Below, piece by piece: positions 36,112 to 48,129 of a stretch of 64,000 nucleotides of DNA. A program made the position numbers and the translations under genes. Origin of the DNA: Hevea brasiliensis (Eukaryota > Streptophyta > Magnoliopsida > Malpighiales > Euphorbiaceae); assembly GCF_030052815.1 (NCBI RefSeq), contig NC_079510.1, positions 48,884,725 to 48,948,724 on the forward strand, given 5' to 3'. Under the pieces are notes generated by a model. It saw nothing but the letters and a program-made list of their open reading frames with translations. It ran no database searches and had not been told where the DNA came from. The stretch's first letter is position 1, and each line of letters opens with the position of its first letter.

Positions 36112-36130
36112 TGGTGCCGTTGTGGGGGAC
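36112..36130 (+). other. Primer-binding site of the Athila-type element (tRNA-Asp type)
   Basis: TGGTGCCGTTGTGGGGGAC, seven bases after the LTR. The Athila consensus (TGGCGCCGTTGCCGGGGA, tRNA-Asp) differs by a few changes, mostly C to T or C to G. Confidence 0.75.
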
Positions 36131-36230
36131 TTGTTTGTTTTTAAGTTGGATTTTAATTATTTTAAGCTGATTAGAATTTTTATTTTATTTTATTTTTACT
36201 GTTGTTCCTTGTGTTTTTCAGATACTTTTC

Positions 36231-37784
36231 TTGTTTATGAGACGATCGAAAAGCACAAGTGATACTGAATTATTGTTCAACCCTGAAATTGAAAAATTCT
36301 GTCGAGCCAACAAAAAGGAGTACAAGAGAAGAAAGGAAGCAGAAAAGGAAGAACAACAAAGATTTGACCTAGAGGAGAAAATTGAAAATATAGAGAATCA
36401 AAATAAAGCTATTGGTGGAGATAATGGAGGAAATGAGCAAAATAGGCAGAATGAAGTTGTTAATCAAAATGATCCTCAGAGAAGATCCATGTTAGATTAT
36501 GCTTTTCCTAGATGTGCAGATGTGAGAGATAACAGACCTATTATTGGAGCTAATCAATTTGAGTTAAAGACTGGTCTCATTTAAAAGGTTCAGAATTCAC
36601 AATTTGGAGGTAGTCCACTTGAAAACCCTCATTTTTATTTGAAGAAATTTTTGATGATATGTGGCACACAAAGGTAGTCTGGAGTTTCAGATGAAGTGAT
36701 TCGGCTCACCTTATTTCTATTCTCTCTTCGGGATTTAGCATTAGAGTGGTATGACTCACTTCCACAAGCTACTATAGCTACTTGGGAGTAGCTATCTCAA
36801 GCTTTTCTATCTCAATTTTTTCCACCTGGGAAGACCACTCATTTGAGGAATTTGATGGTAGCTTTTAAGCCAAGGAATGATGAAACTTTGTATGAATCTT
36901 GGATGAGATTTAAGGAGCTTGAAAGGCAATGTCCTCATCATGAAATACCCAAATGGATGATTGCTCAGAATTTCTACACCAGAGTTACTCCAGCCATAAG
37001 AAACACAATTGATTCACAAGCAGGAGGAGATTTCATGAGAATGACAAGTGAAGAATGCTATGATCTATTAGAGAAGATTGCTCATAATACCCATTTATGG
37101 GGAAATCCTAGAGCACTTGAGCCAAAGAAGGCTGAGATTTATGAACTTGACTTAGTTAGCTATATGAATGCAATATTTGATCAGTTGACTCAGCTTCTTA
37201 GTAATTTTTGCACAAAGGCAACAACCTCAACTCCTACAACTATGCAACAAGTTGCCTACACAGATGGAACTCAAAGTTGTGGAGTTGATTACTCTTCTTA
37301 TGGTGATAATTATTTGCAAGAACAAGCTACTTATGCAGGAGGTTATCAACAGAAACCTATGGGAAATTCTTACTCTAATGTGAACAACTCAACATGGAGA
37401 CCACAAGCAACTTTTGCTCAACAAGGTCAAAGCTCAAATTATGCTCATAACCAGCAGTATATGCAGCAGAATAGACCTCAGTTTCAGCCTCAATTTTACC
37501 CCACAAGGCAGCCACAATCTGGATATCAAGCAAGAGCACAACAATCCCTTCCACCTCATGAACCGAAGCCAACCTTGGAAAGCATGATGGAGAAATTTTT
37601 TGCTGAACAAAGCAAGATGAATAGCAAATTGGAGGAAGAAATGCAACACATGAGACAAACAATTACAAGTCCACAATCGTATGTTGCAGAAGTGGTAAGA
37701 AAGTTGTTCATTGGGAAGCAATTGGCTCAACAAGCAAGCTCATTGGGAAGCAAATCCTATGGGAAACTACCCAGCCAACCATAA
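36231..37784 (+). pseudogene. Athila-type gag, broken by stops
   Basis: A structural capsid-type protein. The first part is a charged Lys/Glu-rich region, then the lineage motif MLDYAFPRCADVRDNRPII. Three in-frame stops (36582, 36675, 36789) interrupt the central region before the frame resumes with the CPHHEIPKWM segment. The C-terminal third is Gln/Pro/Tyr-rich. All parts share one reading frame, so point mutations rather than indels broke it. A frame change follows at about 37785-37821. Confidence 0.88.
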
Positions 37785-38849
37785 AACCCTCATAAACAAT
37801 GTAAGGTTGTGACTTTGAGAAGTGGTAAGAAAGTTGGTCAAGAGAGTGAAAACAAGAGAAAAGAAAAAGAGAGCACAAAAAGAAGAAAATTCAGTTGAGA
37901 GCAAGAAAAATGAAAAAGAAGAAGAAAGCAAAAGTGAGCAAGATGAGGGAGAGAAACCATACATCCCACCTGAGCCTTACAAGCCCACCCTTCCCTACCC
38001 TCAAAGATTCATCAAGCATAAGCTAGACAAACAATTTGACAAATTCCTTGAAGTGCTAAAGAAGTTGTATATCAATATGCCATTCACTGAGGCACTATCC
38101 CAAATGCCAAGTTATGCTAAGTTTTTGAAGGAGATTCTTACCAATAAGAGAAGGCTAGAAGATTATGATACCATTAACTTGGGAGAGCAATGCAGTGCTA
38201 TAATTCAGAAAAAGTTACCTCCCAAACTCAAAGATCCGGGTGTATTTTCCATTCCTTGTCATATAGGTGATAATTGTGTGGCAAATGCCTTTGTGACCTT
38301 GGAGCTAGTGTCAGTCTAATGCCACTTTCAATATATGAGAAGTTGAATATGGGAGAGTTGAAGCCCATAAACATGTATCTTTCATTGGCTGACCGTTTAA
38401 TTAAGTATCCAGAAGGCATTCTAGAAAATGTGCCTATCAAGGTTGAGAAATTCTACATTCCTGTGGACTTTGTCATTTTAGATATGGAAGAAGACACAAA
38501 AATTCATATCTTATTGGGAAGACCCTTTTTGGCAATAGCTAGTGCATTAATTGATGTAAAGGGTGAGAAATTGACACTTAGAGTGGGAGATGATCAAATG
38601 ATATTCAACATCAATCCAGCCATGAAAAGGAAACATGAAGAAGTTGAGTCTTGTTTGCGGGTGGACATTATTGATGAGATTGTTCAAGAGCATTTCAGAA
38701 AAAGCTATCCACAAGACCCTCTTGAAAATTGCTTAGTCCATGGTGGGAGCATTGATGATGATAATCACAACATAGCTACTTTTGCACAACACTTGGAGAG
38801 CTCTCCACCACATCCTGAAGCCACAATTTTTCAGCTTGAAGAAGTGTAA
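37785..38849 (+). pseudogene. Athila-type protease region
   Basis: A Lys/Glu-rich linker (37822-38000) is followed by conserved text such as FTEALSQMPSYAKFLKEIL and then, after a frameshift near 38280, by the aspartic-protease active site CDLGASVSLMP (38292-38324) and the flap/ILLGRPFLA segment near 38510. The aspartate is intact but the frame is split just before it. A stop (38847) separates it from the RT part, which continues in the same frame. Confidence 0.85.
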
Positions 38850-40561
38850 ACTTTGGAGATTAAACCACCATCATTAAAGGTAGAGGATGCCCCAAAGGTA
38901 GATCTTAAACCTCTTCCTTCCAACCTCAGGTATGCTTTTCTTGGACCAAATGGAACATATCCTGTTATAATTAATGCATCTTTAACTGATATTGAGATTG
39001 AAAAATTGTTGAGAGTTTTGAGACAATATAAGAGAGTTTTGGGTTATACAATTGATGATATAAAGGGAATTAGTCCAACAGTCTGTATGCATAGGATTTT
39101 CCCAAAGCCAAATAGTAGACCTTCTATTGAACACCAAAGAAGATTGAATCCTACAATGAAGGATGTTGTGAAAAAGGAAATCCTGAAATTACTAGCTGCT
39201 GGAATTATTTACCCCATTTCTGACAGTGAGTGGGTTAGTTCTGTGCATGTTGTACCAAAAAAAGGTGGGGTGACAGTTGTTAAAAATGAAAATAATGAAT
39301 TGATATCCACTAGAACTGTTACAGGCTGGAGAATGTGCATAGACTATAGGAAGTTGAACAATGCTACAAGAAAAGACTATTTTCCCCTTCCTTTTATAGA
39401 TCAAATGTTAGAGAGATTAGCCAAGCATTCTTACTTTTGTTACTTAGATGGATATTCTGATTTCTTTCAAATTTCAATTCATCCTGATGACTAAGAAAAA
39501 ACTACCTTTACCTGTCCCTATGGCACCTTTGCATATCGAAGGATGCCATTCAGATTGTGTAATGCGCCTGCCACCTTTCAAAGGTGCATGATGGCCATTT
39601 TTTCTGATTTTATTGAAGAAATTATGGAGGTCTTCATGGATGACTTTTCAGTATATGGCACTAATTTTGATTCATGCTTGACTAATTTGTCTAAAATCTT
39701 GTAGAGGTGTGCTGATAATGATCTAGTGTTGAATTGGAGAAATGCCACTTTATGGTCCAAGAGGGGATCGTTTTACGGCATTTGATATCAAACAGGGGAA
39801 TAGAAGTAGATAGAGCCAAAATAAAAATTATTAAAAAAATGCCCCCTCCAACCACTGTCAAAGGAGTGCGGAGTTTTCTTAGACATGCCGAGGTTTACTG
39901 GCGATTTATTCAGGATTTTTCTAAACTTGCTAAACTCTTAACAAATCTTTTTAATCATGATGTTAAATTTGATTTTAATCAAAATTGTATGGTTACTTTT
40001 TGCAGGTTAAAGACATCATTAACAACAGCTCCTATCATGCAACCCCCGGATTGGACTTTGCCATTCGAAATCATGTGTGATGCATGCGAGTTTGCTGTTG
40101 GAGTTGTCCTTGGCCAGCGAAAAGATAGAAAACCTTATGCCATTTACTATGCAATCTGAACCCTTAATGAATCTCAAGTTAATTATGCTACAACTGAAAA
40201 GGAGTTCCTTGCAGTAGTATTTGCACTTAATAAATTTCGTTCTTATTTGGTCAACTCAAAGGTAATAGTTTTCACTGATCATGCAGCAATAAGGTATTTA
40301 ATGAGCAAGAAAGAAGCTAAATCTAGGTTGATTAGATTACTTCAAGAATTTAATTTAGAAATAAGAGATAAAAAAGGTGTTGAGAATGTGGTGGCTGATC
40401 ACCTTTCTAGGATAAAAACTGAAAATAAAGATGATGATATTGTGCCAATTGATGAGTTTTTTATGAATGAGCAGTTGTATGTGTTGAAATCTGCACTTCC
40501 ATGGTTTGCCGATATTGTGAATTACTTGTCTTATGGTGTCTTGCCACCTGATTTATCTTAG
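38850..40561 (+). pseudogene. Athila-type reverse transcriptase and RNase H, broken
   Basis: RT begins with the linker PSNLRYAFLGPN and shows WRMCIDYRKLNNATRKDYFP (about 39330-39380), then, after a stop at 39492, CPYGTFAYRRMPFRLCNAP and an intact catalytic FMDDFSVYG (39633-39659). Further breaks are a stop at 39702 and a one-base frameshift near 39738. RNase H follows (MCDACEFAVG with its first Asp, then [12 protein letters not shown] and [10 protein letters not shown]), with stops at 40157 and 40559. Stops sit where Gln or Arg codons are expected, fitting C to T change. Integrase follows without a gap. Confidence 0.9.
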
Positions 40562-41771
40562 CAGCAAAAGAAAAGATTCTTGCATGATGTTAAATTTTAT
40601 TATTGGGAAGAGCCTCTTTTGTTTAGGAGATGTAATGATGGAATAATTAGGAGATGTATACCAGAGGAAGAAATAAATGATGTTATTTACCATTGTCATT
40701 CCTTTGAATATGGTGGTCATTGTAGTGTCTCAAAAACTATTGAAAAAGTATTGACATCCCTAATATGTTTAAACATATGAGAGACTTTGTAAGCAAGTGT
40801 GATAGGTGTCAAAGGGTAGGCAATATTTCTAAGAGAGATGAGATACCCCAACAGTCCATATTAGAAGTTGAATTGTTTGATGTGTGGGGAATTGATTTCA
40901 TGGGACCATTTCCATCCTCTTATTGGAATAAATATATCTTAGTAGGGGTGGACTATGTATCTAAATGGGTAGAAGCTATTGCTACACCTACCAATGATGT
41001 AAAAGTTGTGGTGAAATTTCTAAAAAAAATTGTTTTGACTAGATTTGGTGCCCCACATGCCATAATCAGTGATGGTGGTAGCCATTTTTGCAATCACCAA
41101 TTTGAAAAATTGATGAAAAGTATGGGGTAAGGCATAGGATTGCCACACCATATCACCCTCAAACAAATGGCCCAGTAGAAATCACAAATAGAGAACTTAA
41201 GCAAATCTTGGAGAAAATTGTCAGCAAGTCTAGAAAAAATTGGTCTCTTAAATTAGATGACACTCTTTAGGCATATAGAATAGCCTTTAAAACCCCCATA
41301 GGAACTACACCTTATAGGTTAGTTTTTGGGAAATCATGCCATTTGCCCGTAGAGTTAGAATATAAAGCTTATTGGGCCATAAGAGCAATCAATTTCAATT
41401 TACAAGCTGCTGGAAACAAATGACTTTTGCAACTTGATGAGTTAGAAGAGTTGAAACTTGATGCTTATGAAAATACTAGGATCTATAAAGAAAGAACTAA
41501 AAAATGGCATGATAAGCATATCAAGAAAAAGGACTTTAAAGAAGGAGATTTGGTGCTCTTATTCAATTCAAGGTTGAAATTTTTTTCAGGAAAATTAAAA
41601 TCAAGGTGGTCAAGTCCATTTAATGTTGTAAAAGTTTTCCCTCATAGTGTTGTGGAAATTTTTGGTGAAAAATCTGGTAATTTCAAGGTAAATGGGCAAA
41701 GGTTGAGGCATTATTCAGTTGGTGAGCCAATTGAGAAGATAGCAACCTGCTATCTCTCTCATTCTCTATAA
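40562..41771 (+). pseudogene. Athila-type integrase, broken
   Basis: The N-terminal zinc-binding region is present (HCHSFEYGGH, then CDRCQR), split by a frameshift near 40755. The DDE core shows [10 protein letters not shown] and IISDGGSHF, with the third acidic residue after a second frameshift near 41127 (GPVE). Stops at 41268 (expected Trp) and 41421 (expected Arg) follow. The C-terminal domain is open to 41771 ([25 protein letters not shown]). No chromodomain follows, as expected of Athila. Confidence 0.9.
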
Positions 41772-42964
41772 AATTTTGATTGAGTAAGGTCAAGCTAAAG
41801 ACCTAAACTTAGCATTTTTGGACATAACCCATAATTTTTCATTGATTCTTTATTTCTTTCATATATTTGTTTTAAGTTTTTTTTATACTCTTTATTCAGA
41901 GTTTGACATTGTTTTAATTTTCTTGTGCAGATGGAATACAATTCATTGCAAGCAAATGAGCATTAAAAAATTTGTTTTAGTTCTAGTTTTAAATTTCAGC
42001 TTTAAATTTTAGTTTTAAATTTGTTAACTTATACTTTTCATCTTTCTATTGTTGATTATTTGCTGGTGGATTTTGCAGGACTCATTGCCCTTTTTGTTAA
42101 TTTTAAGAGGAATAGTTTCCAAACTTTGACATCTTGGTTTAAACAGAAAATTATTTGAATATGGATGTGTAAATTGGTGCTTTGAAAAAAAATAAATTTT
42201 TTATGAGTATTTGATGAACATAACAGGTTGAGCAATTAGAATTTATGTTATGAAGGTCTAATCACTTGAAATCTAATTTGTTTCAATTTTTTAGGTACTG
42301 TGTAGATTTGTCAAGTTTACACAGCAGATTTCACAATCTGCGGCTCAATCGATTTTGGTTGTGTCGTAGCTTGTGTTCACTGGGTGCAATTTGGGCAGAA
42401 TATTTCACAACCTGCGACATAATCGATTTTGGTTGTGTCATAGCTTGTGTTCACTGGGCACAATTTGGGCAGAAGATTTCACAACTTCTTGCACAAGCTC
42501 CATCCTTGTGTTCAAACTTGTGTCGTTTATTTTGCTTTGCAGGTTGACAACCCAATTCACTAGAATGGGCCCGCGACCAACCCCATGCTAAAAAGCCCAC
42601 TAACCCATGAAAAAAAAAACCACTAACTAACTAAACCAAACCCATGGCCCGTAGCCCATTTAACTAAACCCATACCCAAAGCCCGTCATCATTTTCTTTT
42701 TACCAACAGCCTTTACCTAATTACCAAAGCCCAAAGCCCATACCCATATCCAAAACCCATCACTTTTACTCCCTAACCCGAACCCATACCCAACAACCCC
42801 ACTACCTCCCTCTTTCTCTCGACATAACCTCCGACACAACCCCACTCATTCCTCTATGCTGTAACCTTCGCCACCCACGATCCTCAACGACATTTTTTTT
42901 CTTTCTTCTTTTACTTCTTCGTATTCTTCTTCTTCTTTTTTGCTCCCTCTCTTCCATTTTCGCC
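41772..42964 (+). other. Noncoding spacer between integrase and env-position frame of the Athila-type element
   Basis: AT-rich to 42300, then the 74-base repeats, then a CCCA/AGCCC-rich stretch (42580-42800) and a CT-rich stretch just before the next frame. The spacer could hold a splice acceptor for a subgenomic message; several TTTCAG/TGCAG sites exist (for example near 42076), but none can be chosen. Confidence 0.5.
42331..42490. repeat. 74-base tandem repeat in the Athila-type element
   Basis: TTTCACAA recurs with its TCACAA part at 42331, 42405 and 42479, exactly 74 bases apart; two full units and the start of a third. Units contain CAACCTGCGACATAATCG and GGTTGTGTC words, which also stud the LTR U3 (23880-24010, 46870-47010). 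Confidence 0.88.
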
Positions 42965-44275
42965 ATGACCGATTCCCCTCTTTCCTTCGAAAACTCCCCT
43001 ACCCATCCCTCACACCCTACGCCGCAACCTCAACCCACCAAACCCATGGATATTGACTCGCCGGCAACCCATTCTGGTGATGCCCCCATTGCTACATACA
43101 AGAAGAAGAAAGCAAAGAGTATTAAGCCACACAAAACCACAAGCGGCACAAAGAGAAAGAAATCCGAACAGCCCACACAGCCTCAACCAGTCCAGCCGCC
43201 CACTTCTGCCGTACCTGGTGCTCGCCTTGGAATCCTGAGATCAGCGGTAAAGCGCCCAGGGAAATCTTCAGGTAACCCCGCTATTCCTTCATCTGTGCCT
43301 ATTTCCAGACAATGGGTATTGCCTACTGCCGAAATAAAGAAAAATAAGACAAAAATTGAAACTAGAGAAATTGTTCAGACTCAGTATTTGGATGTGTTTA
43401 CACTTAAATCTTTGAATATATATAATGAAATGCAGAATTTGTTGGATGCTTTGGGTTGGGTGAGATTTCTTCATAAACAGGAATTGGTTTACCCCACTCT
43501 AGTGTAGGAATTTATGGCCTCCCTGTCCACTAGTAAGCATAAATATGAATTGGATAATAACTTGACAATCCACTTTAGATGCCTCGATCAAGATAGGGTA
43601 CTGTCCAGGGAAGACTTTCATCATATATTCGGGTTCCCCACTGATGGTTTGATTAAAATGCCTACCAGTAGAAGGGATTATAATGGGCATGAATTTTGGC
43701 AGCAAATAGCACCCTTAGCAGGTGTTTTCAAACCTGGGCACAGTAAAGCCTCTAAAATTGAGAGTCACTCCTTGCGATTACTTTAAAGATTAATTGCAAA
43801 CACAATTTTAGGAAGACTAGCAAGTGTCGGCACAATGTCTCAATATGACCTATTTTTTTTGTGGTGTGCCAAAACTGGAAAAAAGATTTCACCTGGTTAT
43901 TACTTTTGCTGCCATGTGCTCCACCAAACTACTAGGGGTACTGGTAAGATTGTGTTTGGAGGTTTGGTCACACCCATTGCGCATTATTTTGGTTTTGACC
44001 CTCAAGTTCATAGGTGTGCTGCCGTCACAACTGGTTTGCTATATTTGGATGGACCTCATTTGGCCAACCCAACCAAAAATTTTGTATTAAAAATGAGGCT
44101 ACACAGCTTTATGAGATTCTGGCACCAGCAGCAACACCACCAGGCTCCCCTCCTGCAATTAGCTCCTCCTCATCATCTGAGCAACCTATTGAGCAGCCTT
44201 CTACACAACCTCCATGCCAGGCTCCACCAGCTGCACAACCTGCTTGATCAACAGCTTCTGGACCCTCCATGGTAA
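42965..44275 (+). pseudogene. Athila env-position ORF (plant transposon protein type), broken
   Basis: The extra frame that Athila elements carry after integrase, often called env-like because of its position; its function is not established. The N-terminal 100 residues are Pro/Ser/Lys-rich with KKKKAKSIKPHK and KRKKS basic runs. After stops at 43505 and 43784 the same frame continues with a folded-looking part (MSQYDLFFLWCAKTGKKISP, GLLYLDGPHLANP). A frame change near 44075 leads into a Pro/Ser/Gln-rich tail. I see no signal peptide and no clear membrane segment. Confidence 0.78.
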
Positions 44276-46626
44276 CCCTTCTGACATTCATGGAGAATCT
44301 CAGTGATTAGATCTACTCCTTTCGGCAAATGACAGATGTCTCTTTTCAAACATTAAGGGATTTAGCTGATATATATTTGGATAGAAGTGCTAAAATGCAA
44401 GACGAGTTGAAAGCCATGCGAGCTAAGCTAGAGCAGATAGAAACTAACTAGGCACTCATTTTGAGCATCCTTTCTCCACAGCAACCACCAAAAGCACCAC
44501 CACCTCCACAAGATGGCAAGGGCAAAGGAGTTATCATTCATGACTGACCAGCTTTTATTTTCAGTTTACATATTTCATGTCTTTATTTTAGTTGCTTAAT
44601 TAATTAGTGTTTTTAGTAGCCTGTTTAGTTAATATTTTGCTTGTGTTACTTTTCTTTTACTTGAAACATTGCCTATTCAGTAATTTTTTTTTTTTTTTTG
44701 TAGTTACTCATAAACACATTTTTCTTTTGAATCTTTAATGCTTTGCTCACTTGCTTTTATATGCTATTTTGGAAGTTCACTTGATGAGTGGATATCTCAT
44801 GGTTATATTTTTGAACTTAACCTCTCTATTTCAACTTTTTGAGTTTAATTGCTTTAATGGATTCCATTCCACTATTTCTTTTGCAATGAGTGCAGCAGTT
44901 GTCCAAATTTTATTTAATTAAATTGGCTGCACCTTCAATGAGGTAACAATTTTTATCTCAGCTTGTGTCATTTTCAGCATAAGTTGTGCTACCACTTATG
45001 AAACAGGATACTCCTTATCCACTTTAGGCTTACATATCCATTCTTTATGCACATATTAGCCACCTATTTTCTGCACAATATTTGAGAAAACCCATTGCAT
45101 TGATAGCCAAATTATCCCATTCCTTGTAATCTTTTAACATTGAGGATAATGTTCATCTGAGTGTGGGGGAGAGGGTAAATTTTTTACAAAAATTATTTTT
45201 CCTTTTCACTTGCATATGGTGACATACTCATTAATTCATACTTGTACATATTCATATATATACACTGCATATAGCTTCATACACTTAGTTATGCATACTT
45301 AGTTACATATAGGTTGATTATACATTTATACATTCATGCATTTCATTTATTCATTTAAAATTTTTGGATTTTTAAACCAGTCTTTGAATTCCAGAAGCTG
45401 CTTATTCAAGCAATCCAACTTGCCTTTAGATGGTTAGTGGAATGAAAGTTCCAGCTGGGTACAAAGTCTTAAGCATTATTCTTTCTCTTACTTAATAGCT
45501 GAAAATTAATATATTCATCTAGGTATGCAGATTCTAATTAGTTATTTTGAGTTTTGAGTGTCTGAATAAGCCTTTAAGGAAGAAAAAGGTCATTGTCGTC
45601 TCACATTCCTAGAACAAGCATTTTAAATCTTTCAAAGCGAAATTTTTAACTTGCGTTTGATAAGAATATGATTTAGGCATTCCTTCATATTTTAAACCTC
45701 ACATTTAGCCTTAACCTATCTTAATTTCATTTCAACCCTTGCAAACCCCCTTGAACCTTAATTCCCTAATTTCTTTGGAACCCAAATCATTTACCTAGCC
45801 ATAAAACCTAAACACTACCACCTATTTATGAAAATAATATTTTAGCAATTAAGTGCACAAAAAAAAAAACTTGGAGGATTGAAACATCTTGAAAAGTGCT
45901 AGAGTAATTGTGAAAAGCTGATAAAAAAAAAAAAGGTCACCAAAATATCCCAAAGGTAATTTTGGATGTGACATGAAATAGGGACAAATACAAAATCAAA
46001 AGAGTATAAAAAGTAGTCCCTTTATATAATTATTGTGATAGCACTTGAGATTCATTGTGAATTTCTCTCCTCTTGATAAAAAAAATGAAAATAAAAAAAA
46101 GAATATTGGATGCACTTTGAGTTTCGTGATTAATATTATTCTCATATTTTATTTTCCTTATTCCCTTTCTTTGTTAACCACAATTTTACCTTATGTGACC
46201 CCATTACAACCCTTAAAAAGACCTAATGATTCTTTGAAAAATGTTTGTTACATTAGTGGAGTTAGAACTTTTATGCTTGCATATGGGTTTGGCAATATAA
46301 TCTTCCATACATTACTCACCATCTATTTGAGACACATTAGCTATCTATTTCATTTAGGTTTGTTTTGGCATAATTGACTCTTGTAGCTGGTTGGTATTTG
46401 TTGCTTGGGTTGATTAGTGAATTCTTAGCTATTCTGTAATTATTGAGAGTGATTGCTTCATTCTTTGTGCTTCGTTGGTGGGAATTTGAAATGTTGATGG
46501 CTAGAGGTAAGTTAGTAGTTTGGATTAGTGATTTTTGTGTTTTCAAAGACTGATTCTATTCCCTTCCAAATGAGTTTTAATGAAATTTTGCTTGGGGACA
46601 AGCAAAAGTTTGAGTATGGAGAAATT
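44276..46626 (+). other. Long 3' noncoding region of the Athila-type element
   Basis: A short decayed coiled-coil-like piece (44330-44450) may be the end of the previous frame. The remainder has no gene. It contains an internal polypurine-like GAGTGTGGGGGAGAGGG (45160-45176) and, before the 3' LTR, a weaker purine stretch (46604-46626). Confidence 0.55.
45160..45176 (+). other. Internal polypurine-like tract of the Athila-type element
   Basis: GAGTGTGGGGGAGAGGG after TTGAGGATAATGTTCATCT. This context recurs in Athila elements upstream of the LTR. Here it lies 1.45 kb before the 3' LTR, and the tract next to the LTR is degenerate. Confidence 0.5.
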
Positions 46627-48124
46627 TGATGCATGCATTTTATATCATCATTTAGGTATGATTTTTGCACATAATTTACCCTTGTTCATAGCTATTACTA
46701 TAGATATTAGTATATATTTAGTTAATTTTGCAATTTTACACTTCTTAGTTTAATTTTTGGAATTTATTTGTTTTGTAGGTTAAATTTAGAGAAATTTGTT
46801 ATATTTTGATCGGAACATCCATTTGGAAGAAATTAGAGTTGAATTGCAAAAATTTTGAAGTTGAGTTAAAGAGGCTGAAAGTGACACAACCTGCGACACA
46901 GCTTGTGTCACAGGTTATGTCGATTGTTAGATATGTAGTTTTTCTCAAGCAGCAGGTTTTACAACCTGCAACACAACCCGCAACACAACCGATTCAGCTT
47001 GTGTCGTTTTACTGAAAATGGCTGACGTGACATTTTTATTCCTCTGATTCAATACATCACTTTCTCTAGAATCTTCTGCCTTTTTACCCATTCTAGGGCA
47101 GACCTCTGAACCATATAAAAGCTCTTTTATCTCTTTCTTTCCATAAGGAGAAAGAGAGGGAGATTTTGCAAGAAAGAAAGAGAGGAAGAGGAGCTCGTGA
47201 AATCTGATTTTGCAGTAGCAGCAGAAGTCGTTTTTTGCAACTCTCTAGCAGTAGAATCTTCATCATTTTACTGGGTTTTTCTATTCCTTAACTTAGATTT
47301 TCATTATATCTTCATTTCTATACTTGGGTTTGTCTTGAAACCATGATTTGTGAGTAGATCTTTGAGATTCTAGAGATGAGTTTGTAAATATTGCTTTGTA
47401 TTGTGTTTTTGAACTGATTTAGTCATTTAAATGAGATTTGCCGCATTTTGATTTATTGCTTGTTAGCTTGATGCCTTGCTCACAACGGGCCCTCATTAAG
47501 TTAAGTTTTAATCTTTGACAGATGGACTGAAAAGTGAATGTTTGGGATAGATAATCTTGTAATAAACTTAGTTTTCTTGGTGTTAGAAATAAGCTAAGAG
47601 GATTAAGGGGACTTTCTAAAATTAATTAGAGCTTTAATTGGGTCTTTGTTAGGTTTGAAATACTGTAAAAACAGAGTTTGATTTAATGAATACCAATTTT
47701 GAAATGCTTAAAAAAGGTTTCAAAGAACTAAGAATTGATTTCCCTCAAAATTGCAAGTCTCATGTGTTTGGCTAAATTAGGGATAAACCACATACAAACA
47801 ATATTAAAACCCTATCTCTAGAATCACTTTAATTTTTATTGAATTTATATTTAATTCCTCCCAATTTAATAATTAGCAATTTCGATTTAAATTTTGTAAT
47901 CTAGTTTAATTAATTTAGTTAATTGTTTGATTTAGTTTAAATTCCTCAAATATCAATTTTAATTTTAAATTTCATTTTTAATATCTTTAAATTTTATCAT
48001 TCTAATTAGCTTATTCTTTTATTTCTAATTTAAGCACAATTCCCTGTGGGAATGATATTATTTTTAAAATTATACTACTGTGACCCGAGCACTTGTAGAA
48101 GTTACTTCACAGCTAGCACAATCA
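46627..48124 (+). repeat. Athila-type 3' LTR
   Basis: Uninterrupted counterpart of 23627-24614 plus 35591-36104. TGATGCATGC start, GCACAATCA end, TATA box near 47113. It shows the pre-insertion GGGAC site of the Tat/Ogre element (about 47608). Confidence 0.95.
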
Positions 48125-48129
48125 TGAAC
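48125..48129. repeat. Target-site duplication TGAAC, right copy (Athila-type element)
   Basis: Identical to 23622-23626. Outer-element DNA resumes after it. Confidence 0.9.

Larger units (their letters stand above)
23627..48124 (+). mobile_element. Athila-type Ty3/gypsy retrotransposon, degenerate, inserted in the outer element
   Basis: LTRs of about 1.5 kb: left copy 23627-24614 plus 35591-36104 (split by another insertion), right copy 46627-48124. Both begin TGATGCATGC and end GCACAATCA. Perfect 5 bp TGAAC duplications flank the whole. The plus-strand internal order is primer site, gag, protease, RT-RNase H, integrase, spacer with 74-base repeats, an extra env-position frame, and a long 3' noncoding stretch. 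That order, the tRNA-Asp-like primer site and the gag text identify the Athila lineage. Many stops and frameshifts make it inactive. Confidence 0.92.

Noticed and set aside
37375..37733. Minus-strand frames opposite the Athila gag
   Set aside because: They are shadows of the plus-strand gag frame; their text has no independent similarity.
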